Of a DNA stretch of 64,000 nt, positions 45,287-54,881 are shown in pieces. The translations under genes were made by a program, and so were the position numbers. Location: contig NZ_JAFFZW010000015.1 in NCBI RefSeq assembly GCF_017826695.1, positions 1 through 64,000 of the forward strand, read 5' to 3'. This stretch comes from Pseudomonas alliivorans (GTDB lineage Bacteria > Pseudomonadota > Gammaproteobacteria > Pseudomonadales > Pseudomonadaceae). The notes beneath the pieces are model-generated. The model was not told the origin of the DNA. It searched no databases and saw only the letters and a list, made by a program, of their open reading frames with translations. Every line of letters starts with the position of its first letter. The stretch's first letter is position 1.

Positions 45287-46897
45287 ATGAACAGTCAAGC
45301 AAGCAACGGACGTAGCCGCACCTGGCCACACGCCCTGCTGGAAAGCGCCGTGCTGAGCAGCGCGCTGCTGATGGCCAGCGGTGCCGCACTGGCCAACGCG
45401 CCTGTCACCCCCGAGGCGCCGAAGGCGGTGGTCAAGGAGCTGCAACAGGCCAAGACCTACACCATCACCAGCCCGCCAACCGCGCCGCTGGAGATGGCCA
45501 AGCCGGTACTGCCCGACCTCAGCGGCTACACCGCAGAAGCGGCACTGAAAAAGATTGTGCGCAACAAGCCGGGCAAGGTCACCGTTGCCCGGATGATGGA
45601 AGAAACCGGCCTGAAGGAATTCATCGGCGGCGACAACAAGATGGCTGAATGGGTCGTCCGTCAGAAGGGTATCCCACAAGCGATCATGATCTCCGACGGT
45701 TATGTGAATCTTCAGGACCTGGTCAAGAAGGTGCCCAAGCAGTTTCTGAATGAAGTGTCGCCGGGCGTCTACGTGGCGCGCCTGCCGATTCTGGTCAAGG
45801 AAACCGGTATCTTCGAGATCGACAGCAAGACCAGGGAATTGCGTCTGTCCCAGGAGAAAGGTTCGTTCATCGTCAGCGAAGGCAAGATGTTGATCACCCA
45901 TACTCAGGTCAACGCCTGGAGTGAGACCCGCAACAGCCTGGCGACGTATCGCAAGCCTGACGAGTTTCGCCCGTTCGTGCTGACCTGGGGCGGTTCGCAA
46001 ACCTGGATCGCCAACACCAAAATGGCAAGCATGGGTTACGACCAGAGCAAGTCCTACGGTGTCAGTATTTCGCAATACACGCCGAACACCGCGAAGATCC
46101 TCAAGCGTGCCGAGCCGACCGGCTGGATCATTGATTCCGAGTTCTCGGACATGTGGTACGGCTTCTACTGCTACGAGACGCGTGACTTCGTGGTCAAGGG
46201 CAACACCTACCGCGACAACATCGTCTACGGCATTGACCCGCACGACCGTTCCCACGGTCTGATCATTGCCGAGAACGACGTCTACGGGACCAAGAAGAAG
46301 CACGGGATCATTATTTCCCGAGAAGTCGACAACAGCTTCATCTTCCGCAACAAGAGCCATGACAACAAGTTGTCCGGCGTGGTCCTGGACCGTAACAGCG
46401 TCGGCAACATCGTCGCCTACAACGAGATCTACCAGAACCACACCGACGGCATCACCCTGTACGAAAGCGGCAACAACCTGCTGTGGGGCAACCGTGTGAT
46501 TGCCAATCGCCGCCACGGTATCCGCGTACGTAACAGTGTGAACATCAAGCTGTACGAAAACATCGCCACCGGTAACGGGCTGATGGGCGTCTACGGCCAC
46601 ATCAAGGACCTCAGCGATACCGACCGCGACATCGAGCTCGATCCGTTCGACGCTCAGGTGTCGCTGATCATGGTCGGCGGCGAACTGGCCAGCAACGGCT
46701 CCGGCCCGCTGTCCATCGACTCGCCCTTGAGTGTCGAGCTGTATCGCGTCTCGATGCTGGCCCCGACCAAGGAAGTCGGCATCAGCCTCAACGGCATTCT
46801 GGGCGAGCGCCAGAACGAGATCCTCGACCTGCTGGTACGCCAGAAGAAAGCCGTATTGATCGACCCCGTCGAAAGCCAGACCGAGCTGCGGGAATGA
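45287..46897 (+). CDS. algG: Mannuronan C5-epimerase AlgG
   Basis: 536 residues from the ATG at 45287, chosen because AAGGAG lies 8 bases upstream and the protein begins MNSQASNGRSR; the frame is also open from 45260. AlgG converts D-mannuronate to L-guluronate in the periplasm while the chain passes. Signal peptide near residues 15-37 (ending ALA). Right-handed beta-helix of parallel repeats with the catalytic DPHD motif in YGIDPHDRSHG. It also protects the chain inside the export complex. Confidence 0.95.
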   Translation: MNSQASNGRSRTWPHALLESAVLSSALLMASGAALANAPVTPEAPKAVVKELQQAKTYTITSPPTAPLEMAKPVLPDLSGYTAEAALKKIVRNKPGKVTVARMMEETGLKEFIGGDNKMAEWVVRQKGIPQAIMISDGYVNLQDLVKKVPKQFLNEVSPGVYVARLPILVKETGIFEIDSKTRELRLSQEKGSFIVSEGKMLITHTQVNAWSETRNSLATYRKPDEFRPFVLTWGGSQTWIANTKMASMGYDQSKSYGVSISQYTPNTAKILKRAEPTGWIIDSEFSDMWYGFYCYETRDFVVKGNTYRDNIVYGIDPHDRSHGLIIAENDVYGTKKKHGIIISREVDNSFIFRNKSHDNKLSGVVLDRNSVGNIVAYNEIYQNHTDGITLYESGNNLLWGNRVIANRRHGIRVRNSVNIKLYENIATGNGLMGVYGHIKDLSDTDRDIELDPFDAQVSLIMVGGELASNGSGPLSIDSPLSVELYRVSMLAPTKEVGISLNGILGERQNEILDLLVRQKKAVLIDPVESQTELRE

Positions 46898-46911
46898 GGA
46901 AGGGTATTGTT

Positions 46912-48351
46912 ATGCACGCACATTTGATCAAGCTGTTGAGCCTGTCCAGCCTCACCGCCGCGCTGATGGCCGCCGCCGGTGTCGCTCGGGCAGACGACTC
47001 GAAAGCGCCGACCTTTACCGCCGAGCCCTGCTGCAGCCTGTGCCCGGCTGCGCACGACGCGAAAAACTACACCACGCGCTATCAGCAAAACTTCACCACG
47101 CTGGTACAGGCCCAAGGCGACTGGCTGTTCCGTACCCAGGAAGACCTGCGTACTGAATTCGACACCACGCCTGCCGGCTACCGCCGCATGAAAGAACTGC
47201 ATGATGCATTCAAGAGCAAGGGCGTCGAGCTGGTGGTGGTCTATCAGCCGACTCGCGGCCTGGTGGATCGCAACAAGCTGTTCCCGGCCGAACGCGACAA
47301 GTACGACTACGACAAGGCGCTGAAAAACTATCAGGCCATGCTCGGTCGCTTCAGCAAGATGGGCTACTGGGTGCCCGACCTGTCACCGCTCACCAACGAA
47401 CAGCAGGCGCACGACTTCTACTTCCGAGGCGACCAGCACTGGACGCCTTACGGCGCACAACGCACGGCGAAGATCGTGGCCGAGACCGTGAAGAAAGTCC
47501 CAGGCTACGCGGACATTCCCAAGCGTGAATTCGAAAGCCACATTTCCGGGCGCATGGGCAAGACCGGCACACTGCACAACATGGCCGGCCAGTTGTGCGG
47601 CACCAGTTATGCCATCCAGTACATGGACCAGTTCAGCACCGAGCCGAAAGGCGAGGCCGGTGACGGCGATCTGTTCGGCGATTCCGGCAACCCGGAAATC
47701 ACCCTGGTCGGCACCAGCCACAGCGGCAAGAACTACAACTTCGGTGGCTTCCTGCAGGAATACCTCAGCGCCGACGTGCTGAACGTGGCGTTCCCCGGCG
47801 GTGGCCTGGAAGGTTCGATGCTTCAGTATCTGGGCAGCGAAGACTTCCAGAAGCGTCCACCGAAGATTCTCATCTGGGAATTCTCGCCGCTGTATCGCCT
47901 GGATCAAGAAACCATCTATCGCCAGATGATGGCGCTGCTGGACAACGGTTGCGAAGGCAAGCCGGCGGTCATGAGCGCCAGCACCACCCTGAAGCCGGGC
48001 AACAACGAAGTGCTGGTCAACGGCAAGAACGGCATCAAGGACATTCGCAACAGCAACAACCAGATCGATATCCGTTTCGACGACACCTCCGTGAAAGTCC
48101 TTCAGGCCAGGCTCTGGTACATGAACGGTCGTCACGAAGACCTGAAAATCGAAAAACCGGAAACCTCTGACACCGATGGACGTTTCGCCTTTGAATTGCG
48201 CGAAGACGAGGACTGGGCTGATCAGCAGTTGCTGGCCCTCGAGATCCAGGGACCGGAAGCAGGAGCAGAACCACAGAAAGTCGAAGCGAAAGTATGCAAA
48301 CGCAACGTGTTCCCGAGCGCTGCGAAACACACCGCTCAAGCCGGACTATGA
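46912..48351 (+). CDS. algX: Alginate O-acetyltransferase AlgX
   Basis: 479 residues from the ATG at 46912; an ATG at 46894 overlapping the algG stop is in frame but leaves a poor signal. Signal peptide ends near residue 27 (GVARA). An SGNH-like acetyltransferase domain has the GTSHS nucleophile motif and DQHW in FYFRGDQHWTPYG, followed by a C-terminal carbohydrate-binding domain (last ~130 residues). AlgX adds acetyl groups to mannuronate and is part of the export complex. Confidence 0.95.
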   Translation: MHAHLIKLLSLSSLTAALMAAAGVARADDSKAPTFTAEPCCSLCPAAHDAKNYTTRYQQNFTTLVQAQGDWLFRTQEDLRTEFDTTPAGYRRMKELHDAFKSKGVELVVVYQPTRGLVDRNKLFPAERDKYDYDKALKNYQAMLGRFSKMGYWVPDLSPLTNEQQAHDFYFRGDQHWTPYGAQRTAKIVAETVKKVPGYADIPKREFESHISGRMGKTGTLHNMAGQLCGTSYAIQYMDQFSTEPKGEAGDGDLFGDSGNPEITLVGTSHSGKNYNFGGFLQEYLSADVLNVAFPGGGLEGSMLQYLGSEDFQKRPPKILIWEFSPLYRLDQETIYRQMMALLDNGCEGKPAVMSASTTLKPGNNEVLVNGKNGIKDIRNSNNQIDIRFDDTSVKVLQARLWYMNGRHEDLKIEKPETSDTDGRFAFELREDEDWADQQLLALEIQGPEAGAEPQKVEAKVCKRNVFPSAAKHTAQAGL

Positions 48352-48359
48352 GGTGACAT

Positions 48360-49493
48360 ATGCAGACTCCGAAACTGATACGCCCTACCCTGCTGTCGAT
48401 GGCAATCCTGTCATCGATGGCCTGGGCGATGGGTGCATCCGCAGCCGCGACACTGGTTCCACCCAAGGGTTATGACGCGCCGATCGAAAAAATGAAGACC
48501 GGTGATCACAACTTCACCTGTGATGCCATTCCCAAGCCATACACCGACAAACTGGTGTTTCGCAGCAAGTACGAAGGCTCCGACAAGGCTCGCGCCACGC
48601 TGAACCTGAAGTCCGAAGAAGCCTTTCGCGATGCGACCAAGGACATCACCACCCTTGAACGTGGCGTCAGCAAAGTCGTGATGCAGTACATGCGCGACGG
48701 TCGTCCCGAACAGCTCGACTGTGCGCTGAACATGATGACCACCTGGGCCAAGGCCGATGCGCTGGAGTCCCGCGAGTTCAACCACACCGGCAAGTCGATG
48801 CGCAAATGGGCGCTGGGCAGCATGTCGTCGGCGTACCTGCGTTTGAAGTTCTCCGAGTCCAAACCGCTGGCCAACCGTCAGCAGGACGCGCAGATCATCG
48901 AAGCCTGGTTCAGCAAACTGGCCGATCAGGTGGTCAGCGACTGGAGCAATCTGCCGCTGGAAAAAATCAACAACCACTCGTACTGGGCCGCCTGGTCGGT
49001 GATGGCAACGGCTGTCGCCACCAATCGTCAGGACCTGTTCGACTGGGCAGTGAAGGAATTCAAGGTCGCGGCCAATCAGGTGGACAAGGACGGCTTCCTG
49101 CCTAACGAAATGAAGCGCCGTCAACGCGCCCTGTCGTACCACAACTATGCCCTGCCGCCACTGGCCATGATCGCCAGCTTTGCCCAGGCCAACGGTGTGG
49201 ATCTGCGTCCGGAAAACAACGGTGCCTTGAAGCGACTGGCCGATCGCGTGCTGGCCGGGGTGAAAGATCCTTCGATGTTCGCTGAGCACAACGGCGAAAA
49301 ACAGGACATGACGGACCTGAAGAAGGACCCGAAATTCGCCTGGCTTGAACCGTTCTGCGCGCTCTACACCTGCAACGCCGAAACGCTTGAAGAGAAACAC
49401 GAAAAGCAGCCGTTCAAGACGTTCCGTCTGGGCGGCGACCTGACCAAGGTCTACGACCCGTCTCATGAAAAAGGTGACAAGGATGGTTCCTGA
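48360..49493 (+). CDS. algL: Poly(beta-D-mannuronate) lyase AlgL
   Basis: 377 residues. The signal peptide ends near ASA (~residue 28). The mature protein is the (alpha/alpha) barrel lyase of family PL5, with the NNHSYWAAW motif holding the catalytic His, and a YHNYALPP segment holding the Tyr. AlgL clears alginate that leaks into the periplasm and frees the complex. It starts 8 bp after algX and is followed by 130 bp with two hairpins before algI. Confidence 0.96.
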   Translation: MQTPKLIRPTLLSMAILSSMAWAMGASAAATLVPPKGYDAPIEKMKTGDHNFTCDAIPKPYTDKLVFRSKYEGSDKARATLNLKSEEAFRDATKDITTLERGVSKVVMQYMRDGRPEQLDCALNMMTTWAKADALESREFNHTGKSMRKWALGSMSSAYLRLKFSESKPLANRQQDAQIIEAWFSKLADQVVSDWSNLPLEKINNHSYWAAWSVMATAVATNRQDLFDWAVKEFKVAANQVDKDGFLPNEMKRRQRALSYHNYALPPLAMIASFAQANGVDLRPENNGALKRLADRVLAGVKDPSMFAEHNGEKQDMTDLKKDPKFAWLEPFCALYTCNAETLEEKHEKQPFKTFRLGGDLTKVYDPSHEKGDKDGS

Positions 49494-49521
49494 TTCGGTG
49501 ACGTGATGCCTTGAGTGGCGG

Positions 49522-49575
49522 GAGCCGATCCATCGGCTCGCGCAGTGATTCACCCCCCTGTTTTCGATGGGGGGT
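49522..49575 (+). other. Two hairpins between algL and algI
   Basis: 49522-49539 is GAGCCGAT / ATCGGCTC, and 49552-49575 is ACCCCCC / GGGGGGT with a 10-base loop, followed by a G-rich run. This 130-bp gap is the widest in the operon apart from the algD-alg8 and algF-algA gaps, and could reduce or stabilise transcription into the acetylation genes. Confidence 0.55.
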
Positions 49576-49623
49576 TTGGGGGGGCTTTGGGCCCTTGAAT
49601 GTTGGACAAACGGAGAGATAAGG

Positions 49624-51180
49624 ATGGTTTTCTCATCCAACGTGTTCCTGTTCCTGTTCTTGCCGATCTTCCTCGGCTTGTACTACCTGAGCGGGCAACG
49701 CTATCGCAATCTGCTGCTGCTGATCGCCAGCTATATCTTCTACGCCTGGTGGCGTGTGGACTTCCTGGCACTGTTCATAGGCGTCACCGTCTGGAACTAC
49801 TGGATCGGCCTCAGGGTGGGCGCAGCAGGCGTGCGGACCAAACCGGCACAGCGCTGGCTGCTGCTCGGCGTGGTGGTGGACCTGGGTATTCTGGGCTACT
49901 TCAAATACGCGAACTTCGGCGTGGACAGCATCAACGCGGCCATGACCTCCATGGGTCTGGAACCGTTCATCCTGACGCACGTGCTGTTGCCGATCGGTAT
50001 CTCGTTCTACGTGTTCGAGTCCATCAGCTACATCATCGATGTGTATCGCGGCGATACCCCGGCGACCCGCAACCTGATCGACTTTGCAGCGTTCGTGGCG
50101 ATTTTCCCGCACCTGATCGCAGGCCCTGTGTTGCGCTTCCGCGACCTGGCCGATCAGTTCAACAACCGCACGCACACGCTGGACAAGTTCTCCGAAGGTG
50201 CCACCCGCTTCATGCAGGGCTTCATCAAGAAAGTGTTCATCGCCGACACCCTCGCGGTGGTGGCGGACCACTGCTTCGCCCTGCAAAACCCGACCACTGG
50301 CGATGCCTGGCTCGGCGCGCTGGCGTACACCGCACAGCTGTATTTCGACTTCTCCGGTTACAGCGACATGGCCATCGGTCTGGGTCTGATGATGGGTTTC
50401 CGCTTCATGGAAAACTTCAAACAGCCTTATATCAGCCAGTCGATCACCGAGTTCTGGCGTCGCTGGCACATCAGCCTCTCGACCTGGCTGCGTGACTACC
50501 TCTACATCACGCTGGGCGGCAACCGGGGCGGCAAGGTCGCGACCTACCGCAACCTGTTCCTGACCATGCTGCTGGGCGGTCTCTGGCACGGCGCCAATGT
50601 CACCTACATCATCTGGGGTGCCTGGCACGGCATGTGGCTGGCGATCGAAAAAGCGCTGGGCATCAACACCAAGCCTTACAGCTTCAACGTGATTCGCTGG
50701 GCACTGACCTTCCTGCTGGTGGTGATTGGCTGGGTGATCTTCCGCGCAGAAAACCTGCACGTCGCGGGCCGTATGTACGGCGCGATGTTCAGCTTCGGCG
50801 AGTGGGAACTGTCCGAACTCAACCGTGCAAGCCTCACTGGTCTGCAGGTGGCGACGCTGGTTCTGGCCTACGCGACCCTGGCGTTCTTCGGTCTGCGTGA
50901 CTTCTACCAGAACCGTCAGGCCGACGATGGCAAGAGCGCCAAGGCCGACGGCCCTGCCACTGCACAACCGGGCACCATCAAGGCTGTTCCTGGCGACGCA
51001 CCCGGCAGCCTGCATCTGCCTGGCTATACCGTAGGCAGCGAAGCGCAGGTTCAACCGGCCTACTGGGTTGCCGACTGGCCCCGCTACGCCATGCGCGCGC
51101 TGATCCTGATGCTGTTCGTTGCTTCGATTCTCAAACTTTCGGCGCAGAGCTTCTCGCCGTTCCTTTACTTCCAGTTCTGA
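49624..51180 (+). CDS. algI: Alginate O-acetylation membrane protein AlgI (MBOAT)
   Basis: 518 residues from the ATG at 49624 (MVFSSNVFLFLFLPIF). It is a multi-pass MBOAT acyltransferase that brings acetyl groups across the inner membrane for AlgJ and AlgX. The conserved histidine lies in LWHGANVTYIIWGAWHG. Many membrane helices run over the length, with a cytoplasmic-like linker near residues 440-470 rich in Lys, Asp and Ala. GGAG lies 8 bases upstream. Confidence 0.96.
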   Translation: MVFSSNVFLFLFLPIFLGLYYLSGQRYRNLLLLIASYIFYAWWRVDFLALFIGVTVWNYWIGLRVGAAGVRTKPAQRWLLLGVVVDLGILGYFKYANFGVDSINAAMTSMGLEPFILTHVLLPIGISFYVFESISYIIDVYRGDTPATRNLIDFAAFVAIFPHLIAGPVLRFRDLADQFNNRTHTLDKFSEGATRFMQGFIKKVFIADTLAVVADHCFALQNPTTGDAWLGALAYTAQLYFDFSGYSDMAIGLGLMMGFRFMENFKQPYISQSITEFWRRWHISLSTWLRDYLYITLGGNRGGKVATYRNLFLTMLLGGLWHGANVTYIIWGAWHGMWLAIEKALGINTKPYSFNVIRWALTFLLVVIGWVIFRAENLHVAGRMYGAMFSFGEWELSELNRASLTGLQVATLVLAYATLAFFGLRDFYQNRQADDGKSAKADGPATAQPGTIKAVPGDAPGSLHLPGYTVGSEAQVQPAYWVADWPRYAMRALILMLFVASILKLSAQSFSPFLYFQF

Positions 51181-51190
51181 GGAGCCTGAC

Positions 51191-52366
51191 ATGACCCGTT
51201 CATTACGAATCCTCTACATCGCCATCTTCCTGGGTCTGCTGCTGATCCTGGGCGCCTGGTCGCTGCGCAGCTTCAGCACGTTCTCGACTTCGGCCGAGAC
51301 CACCGTGCTCAACGGCAAGTGGACCAAGGCGGCGGAAACCCATTACGACGATGAGTTTCCGATCAAGCGCCTGGGCACCAACCTCTGGGCGGCGCTGGAC
51401 TACAAGCTGTTCAACGAAGGCCGTCCGGGCGTGGTGCTCGGCAAGGACCAGTGGCTGTACACCGATGAAGAGTTCGATGCCGTTGCCAACGGCGAGCAGA
51501 ACGAAGCGGACAACCTGGCGTTGATCCAGGGCGTACGTGACGCGCTGGAAAAACAGGGCACCAAACTGGTTCTGGCCATCGTTCCGGCCAAAACCCGTCT
51601 GTACCCGGAACACATCGGTGACAACAAGCCGGCCAGCCTGCACACCGATCTGTATCAACAGTTCCACGCGCAGGTCGCCAAGGCCGGGATCTTCGCACCG
51701 GATCTGTTGGCACCGTTGCAGGCTGCCAAGCAGAAAGGCCAAGTCTTCCTGCGCACCGATACGCACTGGACGCCGATGGGTGCCGAAGTGGCCGCACAGC
51801 AATTGGGTGTAGCCATCGCCCAGAAGACGCCACTGGAAGGCGAGCCCGAGCAGTTCGTCACCCAGGCCAAGGGCAGCGAGCAGTACAAGGGCGACCTGAC
51901 CACGTTCCTGCCGCTGGATCCGCTGTTCAGCAACATGCTGCCCAAGCCTGACGAGCTGCAACAGCGCAGCACCGATCCGGTTCAGGGCGAACCGGCCGGC
52001 GACGACGCCTTGTTCGCAGACAGCGACATCCCGGTCGGTCTGGTTGGCACCAGCTACAGCGCCAACCCGAACTGGAACTTCGTGGGTGCGCTGAAAGAAG
52101 CCCTGCGCAGCGACGTCGTCAACTACGCCGAAGACGGCCATGGCCCGATTCTGCCGATGCTCAAGTACCTGCAGACCGACGCCTTCAAGAACACTCCGCC
52201 GCAAGTGGTCATCTGGGAATTTCCCGAGCGCTACCTGCCGGCTCACAACGACCTTGGCGAGTTCGATCAGCAGTGGATCGCCGAGCTGAAAAAATCGCGA
52301 AATACCCAAGATAACGTGGCGTTGAACGCCAACCCATCCGAGTCGCCCAACCGGGCGCAAAACTGA
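51191..52366 (+). CDS. algJ: Alginate O-acetylation protein AlgJ
   Basis: 391 residues from the ATG at 51191, 10 bp after algI. It is an AlgX-like SGNH protein anchored by an N-terminal span (ILYIAIFLGLLLILGAW). Active-site elements are the GTSYS motif and DTHW in RTDTHWTPMG. It passes acetyl groups with AlgI, AlgF and AlgX. Confidence 0.95.
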   Translation: MTRSLRILYIAIFLGLLLILGAWSLRSFSTFSTSAETTVLNGKWTKAAETHYDDEFPIKRLGTNLWAALDYKLFNEGRPGVVLGKDQWLYTDEEFDAVANGEQNEADNLALIQGVRDALEKQGTKLVLAIVPAKTRLYPEHIGDNKPASLHTDLYQQFHAQVAKAGIFAPDLLAPLQAAKQKGQVFLRTDTHWTPMGAEVAAQQLGVAIAQKTPLEGEPEQFVTQAKGSEQYKGDLTTFLPLDPLFSNMLPKPDELQQRSTDPVQGEPAGDDALFADSDIPVGLVGTSYSANPNWNFVGALKEALRSDVVNYAEDGHGPILPMLKYLQTDAFKNTPPQVVIWEFPERYLPAHNDLGEFDQQWIAELKKSRNTQDNVALNANPSESPNRAQN

Positions 52367-52378
52367 GAGGACTGACTC

Positions 52379-53047
52379 ATGACCCAACACACGACTGCAA
52401 ACCGTTCGAACAAGAATCGTTTCTTCAAAACCTGCGCACTGGCCGCAGGCCTGGGCCTGATGTCCCTGCAAGCCTTCGCAGGTGACTCCGCCCTGTACGG
52501 CCCGACCGCGCCGAAAGGCTCGACCTTCGTGCGTGTCTACAACGCCAGCAACGCTGAAATCAGCGCCAGCGTCGGCAACACCAACATGAATGAAGTCGCG
52601 CCACTGGGCAGCACCGCGTTCAGCTTCATGCCACAGGGCGACTACACCGCCAAGCTGGGCAGCCAGAGCGTGCCGGTGAAACTGGCAGGCGATCACTATT
52701 ACACCCTGGTCAACAACGCCAGCGGCAAACCGCAACTGATCGAAGAACCACCGTTCAAGAACAAGCAGAAATCCCTGGTTCGCGTGCAGAACCTCAGCGA
52801 CAAGGCACTGACTCTGAAAACCGCCGACGGCAAGACCGATGTGGTCAAGGCTGTGGCAGCCAAAGGCACCGGCGAGCGTGAAATCAACCCGGTCAAAGTC
52901 AGTCTGGCGCTGTACGACGGCGACAAGAAAGTCACCGATGTGAAACCTGTGGCCCTGGAGCGTGGCGAAGCCGCTGTTCTGTACATCACCGGCAGTGGCA
53001 GCAGCCTCTCGCCAGTGTGGGTCAAGCCACCGGTAGCAACCCGCTAA
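52379..53047 (+). CDS. algF: Alginate O-acetylation periplasmic protein AlgF
   Basis: 222 residues with an N-terminal signal peptide ending SLQAFA (residue 34). The mature part is beta-rich (two similar sandwich domains), with no known catalytic motif. AlgF is needed for acetylation and binds the AlgI-AlgJ-AlgX apparatus. It ends 116 bp before algA with a strong hairpin between. Confidence 0.95.
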   Translation: MTQHTTANRSNKNRFFKTCALAAGLGLMSLQAFAGDSALYGPTAPKGSTFVRVYNASNAEISASVGNTNMNEVAPLGSTAFSFMPQGDYTAKLGSQSVPVKLAGDHYYTLVNNASGKPQLIEEPPFKNKQKSLVRVQNLSDKALTLKTADGKTDVVKAVAAKGTGEREINPVKVSLALYDGDKKVTDVKPVALERGEAAVLYITGSGSSLSPVWVKPPVATR

Positions 53048-53058
53048 AGGATAAAGCT

Positions 53059-53089
53059 GGCCGGTTCATGGCGCAGTCCTGAACCGGCC
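53059..53089 (+). other. Hairpin between algF and algA
   Basis: Perfect 10-bp arms GGCCGGTTCA / TGAACCGGCC with an 11-base loop, 11 bp after algF. No T tract; it may tune read-through to algA. Confidence 0.6.
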
Positions 53090-53163
53090 GGTGCGGAACA
53101 AGAAAAAGACAGAAACGACAGACAGCACGTACAGCCCATATTGAATGCTATTGGAGAAATAAA

Positions 53164-54615
53164 ATGATTCCAGTGATCTTGTCAGGTGGTAGCGGTTCAC
53201 GACTCTGGCCGCTTTCGCGCAAGCAGTTCCCCAAACAGTTCCTGGCACTGACCGGCGACCAGACCCTGTTCCAGCAAACGCTGCAACGTCTGGTGTTCGA
53301 CGGCATGCAGGAGCCGATCGTGGTCTGCAACAAGGAACACCGTTTCATCGTCAGCGAGCAACTCGCAGCCTTGAAACTGGAAACCCAGGCGATTCTCATG
53401 GAACCGTTCGGTCGCAACACTGCGCCGGCCGTGGCCCTGACCGCCATGAAACTGGTCAACGAAGGTAACGACGGTCTGATGCTGGTGCTGCCGGCCGACC
53501 ACGTGATCGAAGACCAGAAAGCGCTGCAACGCGCTTTGGCACTGGCAACCGTAGCCGCCGAGCGTGGCGAAATGGTGCTGTTCGGCGTACCGGCCAACAA
53601 ACCGGAAACCGGTTACGGCTACATCAAATCCACCGCTGACGCACTGCTGCCGGAAGGCGTGAGCCGCGTGTCGCAGTTCGTCGAAAAGCCTGACGAAAAA
53701 CGCGCCAACGAGTTTGTCGAAGCCGGCGGTTACTACTGGAACAGCGGCATGTTCCTGTTCCGCGCCAGCCGCTTCCTGGAAGAGCTGAAAAAGCACGATC
53801 CGGACATCTACGACACCTGCCTGCTGACCCTTGAGCGCAGCGTTCACGATGGCGACGCCGTTGAAATCGACGCCTCCACCTTCGCTTGCTGCCCGGACAA
53901 CTCCATCGACTACGCCGTCATGGAAAAAACCCAGCGCGCCTGCGTCGTGCCGCTGTCGGCAGGCTGGAGCGATGTCGGCTGCTGGTCGTCGCTGTGGGAA
54001 GTGAATGCCAAGGATGCCAACGGCAACGTCACCAAAGGCGATGTCGTGATCCAGGACAGCCGCAACTGCATGATCCACGGCAACGGCAAGCTGGTGTCGG
54101 TGATCGGTCTGGACAACATCGTGGTCGTCGAAACCAAGGACGCCATGATGATTGCCCACAAGGACAAGGTTCAGGGCGTCAAGCAGATGGTCAACACCCT
54201 GAACGAACAGGGCCGCACCGAAACCCAGAACCACCTCGAAGTGTATCGTCCGTGGGGTTCGTATGACTCCGTGGACATGGGCGGCCGCTTCCAGGTCAAG
54301 CGCATCTCGGTCAAGCCGGGCGCGTGCCTGTCGCTGCAGATGCACCACCACCGCGCCGAGCACTGGATCGTGGTATCCGGCACTGCGCAGGTGACCTGTG
54401 ACGAGAACGTATTCCTGCTCACTGAAAACCAGTCCACCTACATCCCGATCGCTTCGGTCCATCGCCTGAAAAACCCGGGCAAGATTCCATTGGAAATCAT
54501 CGAAGTGCAATCGGGCAGCTACCTGGGCGAAGACGACATCGAGCGCTTCGAAGACGTCTACGGCCGCTCGGGCGCACTGGAAGCCGGTGTGAAGACGCAG
54601 ACGATTGCGCGTTGA
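53164..54615 (+). CDS. algA: Phosphomannose isomerase / GDP-mannose pyrophosphorylase
   Basis: 483 residues, the bifunctional type II enzyme. The pyrophosphorylase domain (residues 1-~290) begins VILSGGSGSRLWPLSRKQFPKQF, and the C-terminal isomerase domain has the metal site QMHHHRAEHWIVVSG. It makes mannose-6-phosphate at one end of the pathway and GDP-mannose at the other, feeding AlgD. Last gene of the operon, followed by a strong terminator. Confidence 0.96.
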   Translation: MIPVILSGGSGSRLWPLSRKQFPKQFLALTGDQTLFQQTLQRLVFDGMQEPIVVCNKEHRFIVSEQLAALKLETQAILMEPFGRNTAPAVALTAMKLVNEGNDGLMLVLPADHVIEDQKALQRALALATVAAERGEMVLFGVPANKPETGYGYIKSTADALLPEGVSRVSQFVEKPDEKRANEFVEAGGYYWNSGMFLFRASRFLEELKKHDPDIYDTCLLTLERSVHDGDAVEIDASTFACCPDNSIDYAVMEKTQRACVVPLSAGWSDVGCWSSLWEVNAKDANGNVTKGDVVIQDSRNCMIHGNGKLVSVIGLDNIVVVETKDAMMIAHKDKVQGVKQMVNTLNEQGRTETQNHLEVYRPWGSYDSVDMGGRFQVKRISVKPGACLSLQMHHHRAEHWIVVSGTAQVTCDENVFLLTENQSTYIPIASVHRLKNPGKIPLEIIEVQSGSYLGEDDIERFEDVYGRSGALEAGVKTQTIAR

Positions 54616-54653
54616 TGAACGGCTAGCAAAAAAACGGTAGTACACCGGCCTCT

Positions 54654-54702
54654 GACAACGTTCTGCGACCCCCATCCGCAGAACGTTGTCGGGGGCTTTT
54701 TT
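54654..54702 (+). terminator. Terminator of the alginate operon
   Basis: Perfect 14-bp stem GACAACGTTCTGCG / CGCAGAACGTTGTC with a 9-base loop, followed by GGGGGC and six T residues. It begins 38 bp after algA. Confidence 0.9.
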
Positions 54703-54881
54703 ACGCGCGGTCCCGCCACTGAACGCGTCATCCATCGCGGTCACCCTGTAAAGCGGACACTTCGTTTCAACACGCCACTCGTCAACGTGCCTCTCCAGTC
54801 CCTATTGTTTTTGACAGTAGCGGTGCGTTTCCTCTTTTTGCTCTCCTAGTACCCCCTTACCGGATCAAGGAAGATGCAGCC

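Noticed and set aside
54616..54881. hrp box before the PI-PLC-like gene
   Set aside because: No GGAACC-N15/16-CCAC pattern was found on the plus strand. The N-terminus also has an acidic residue at position 5, so type III export is not supported.
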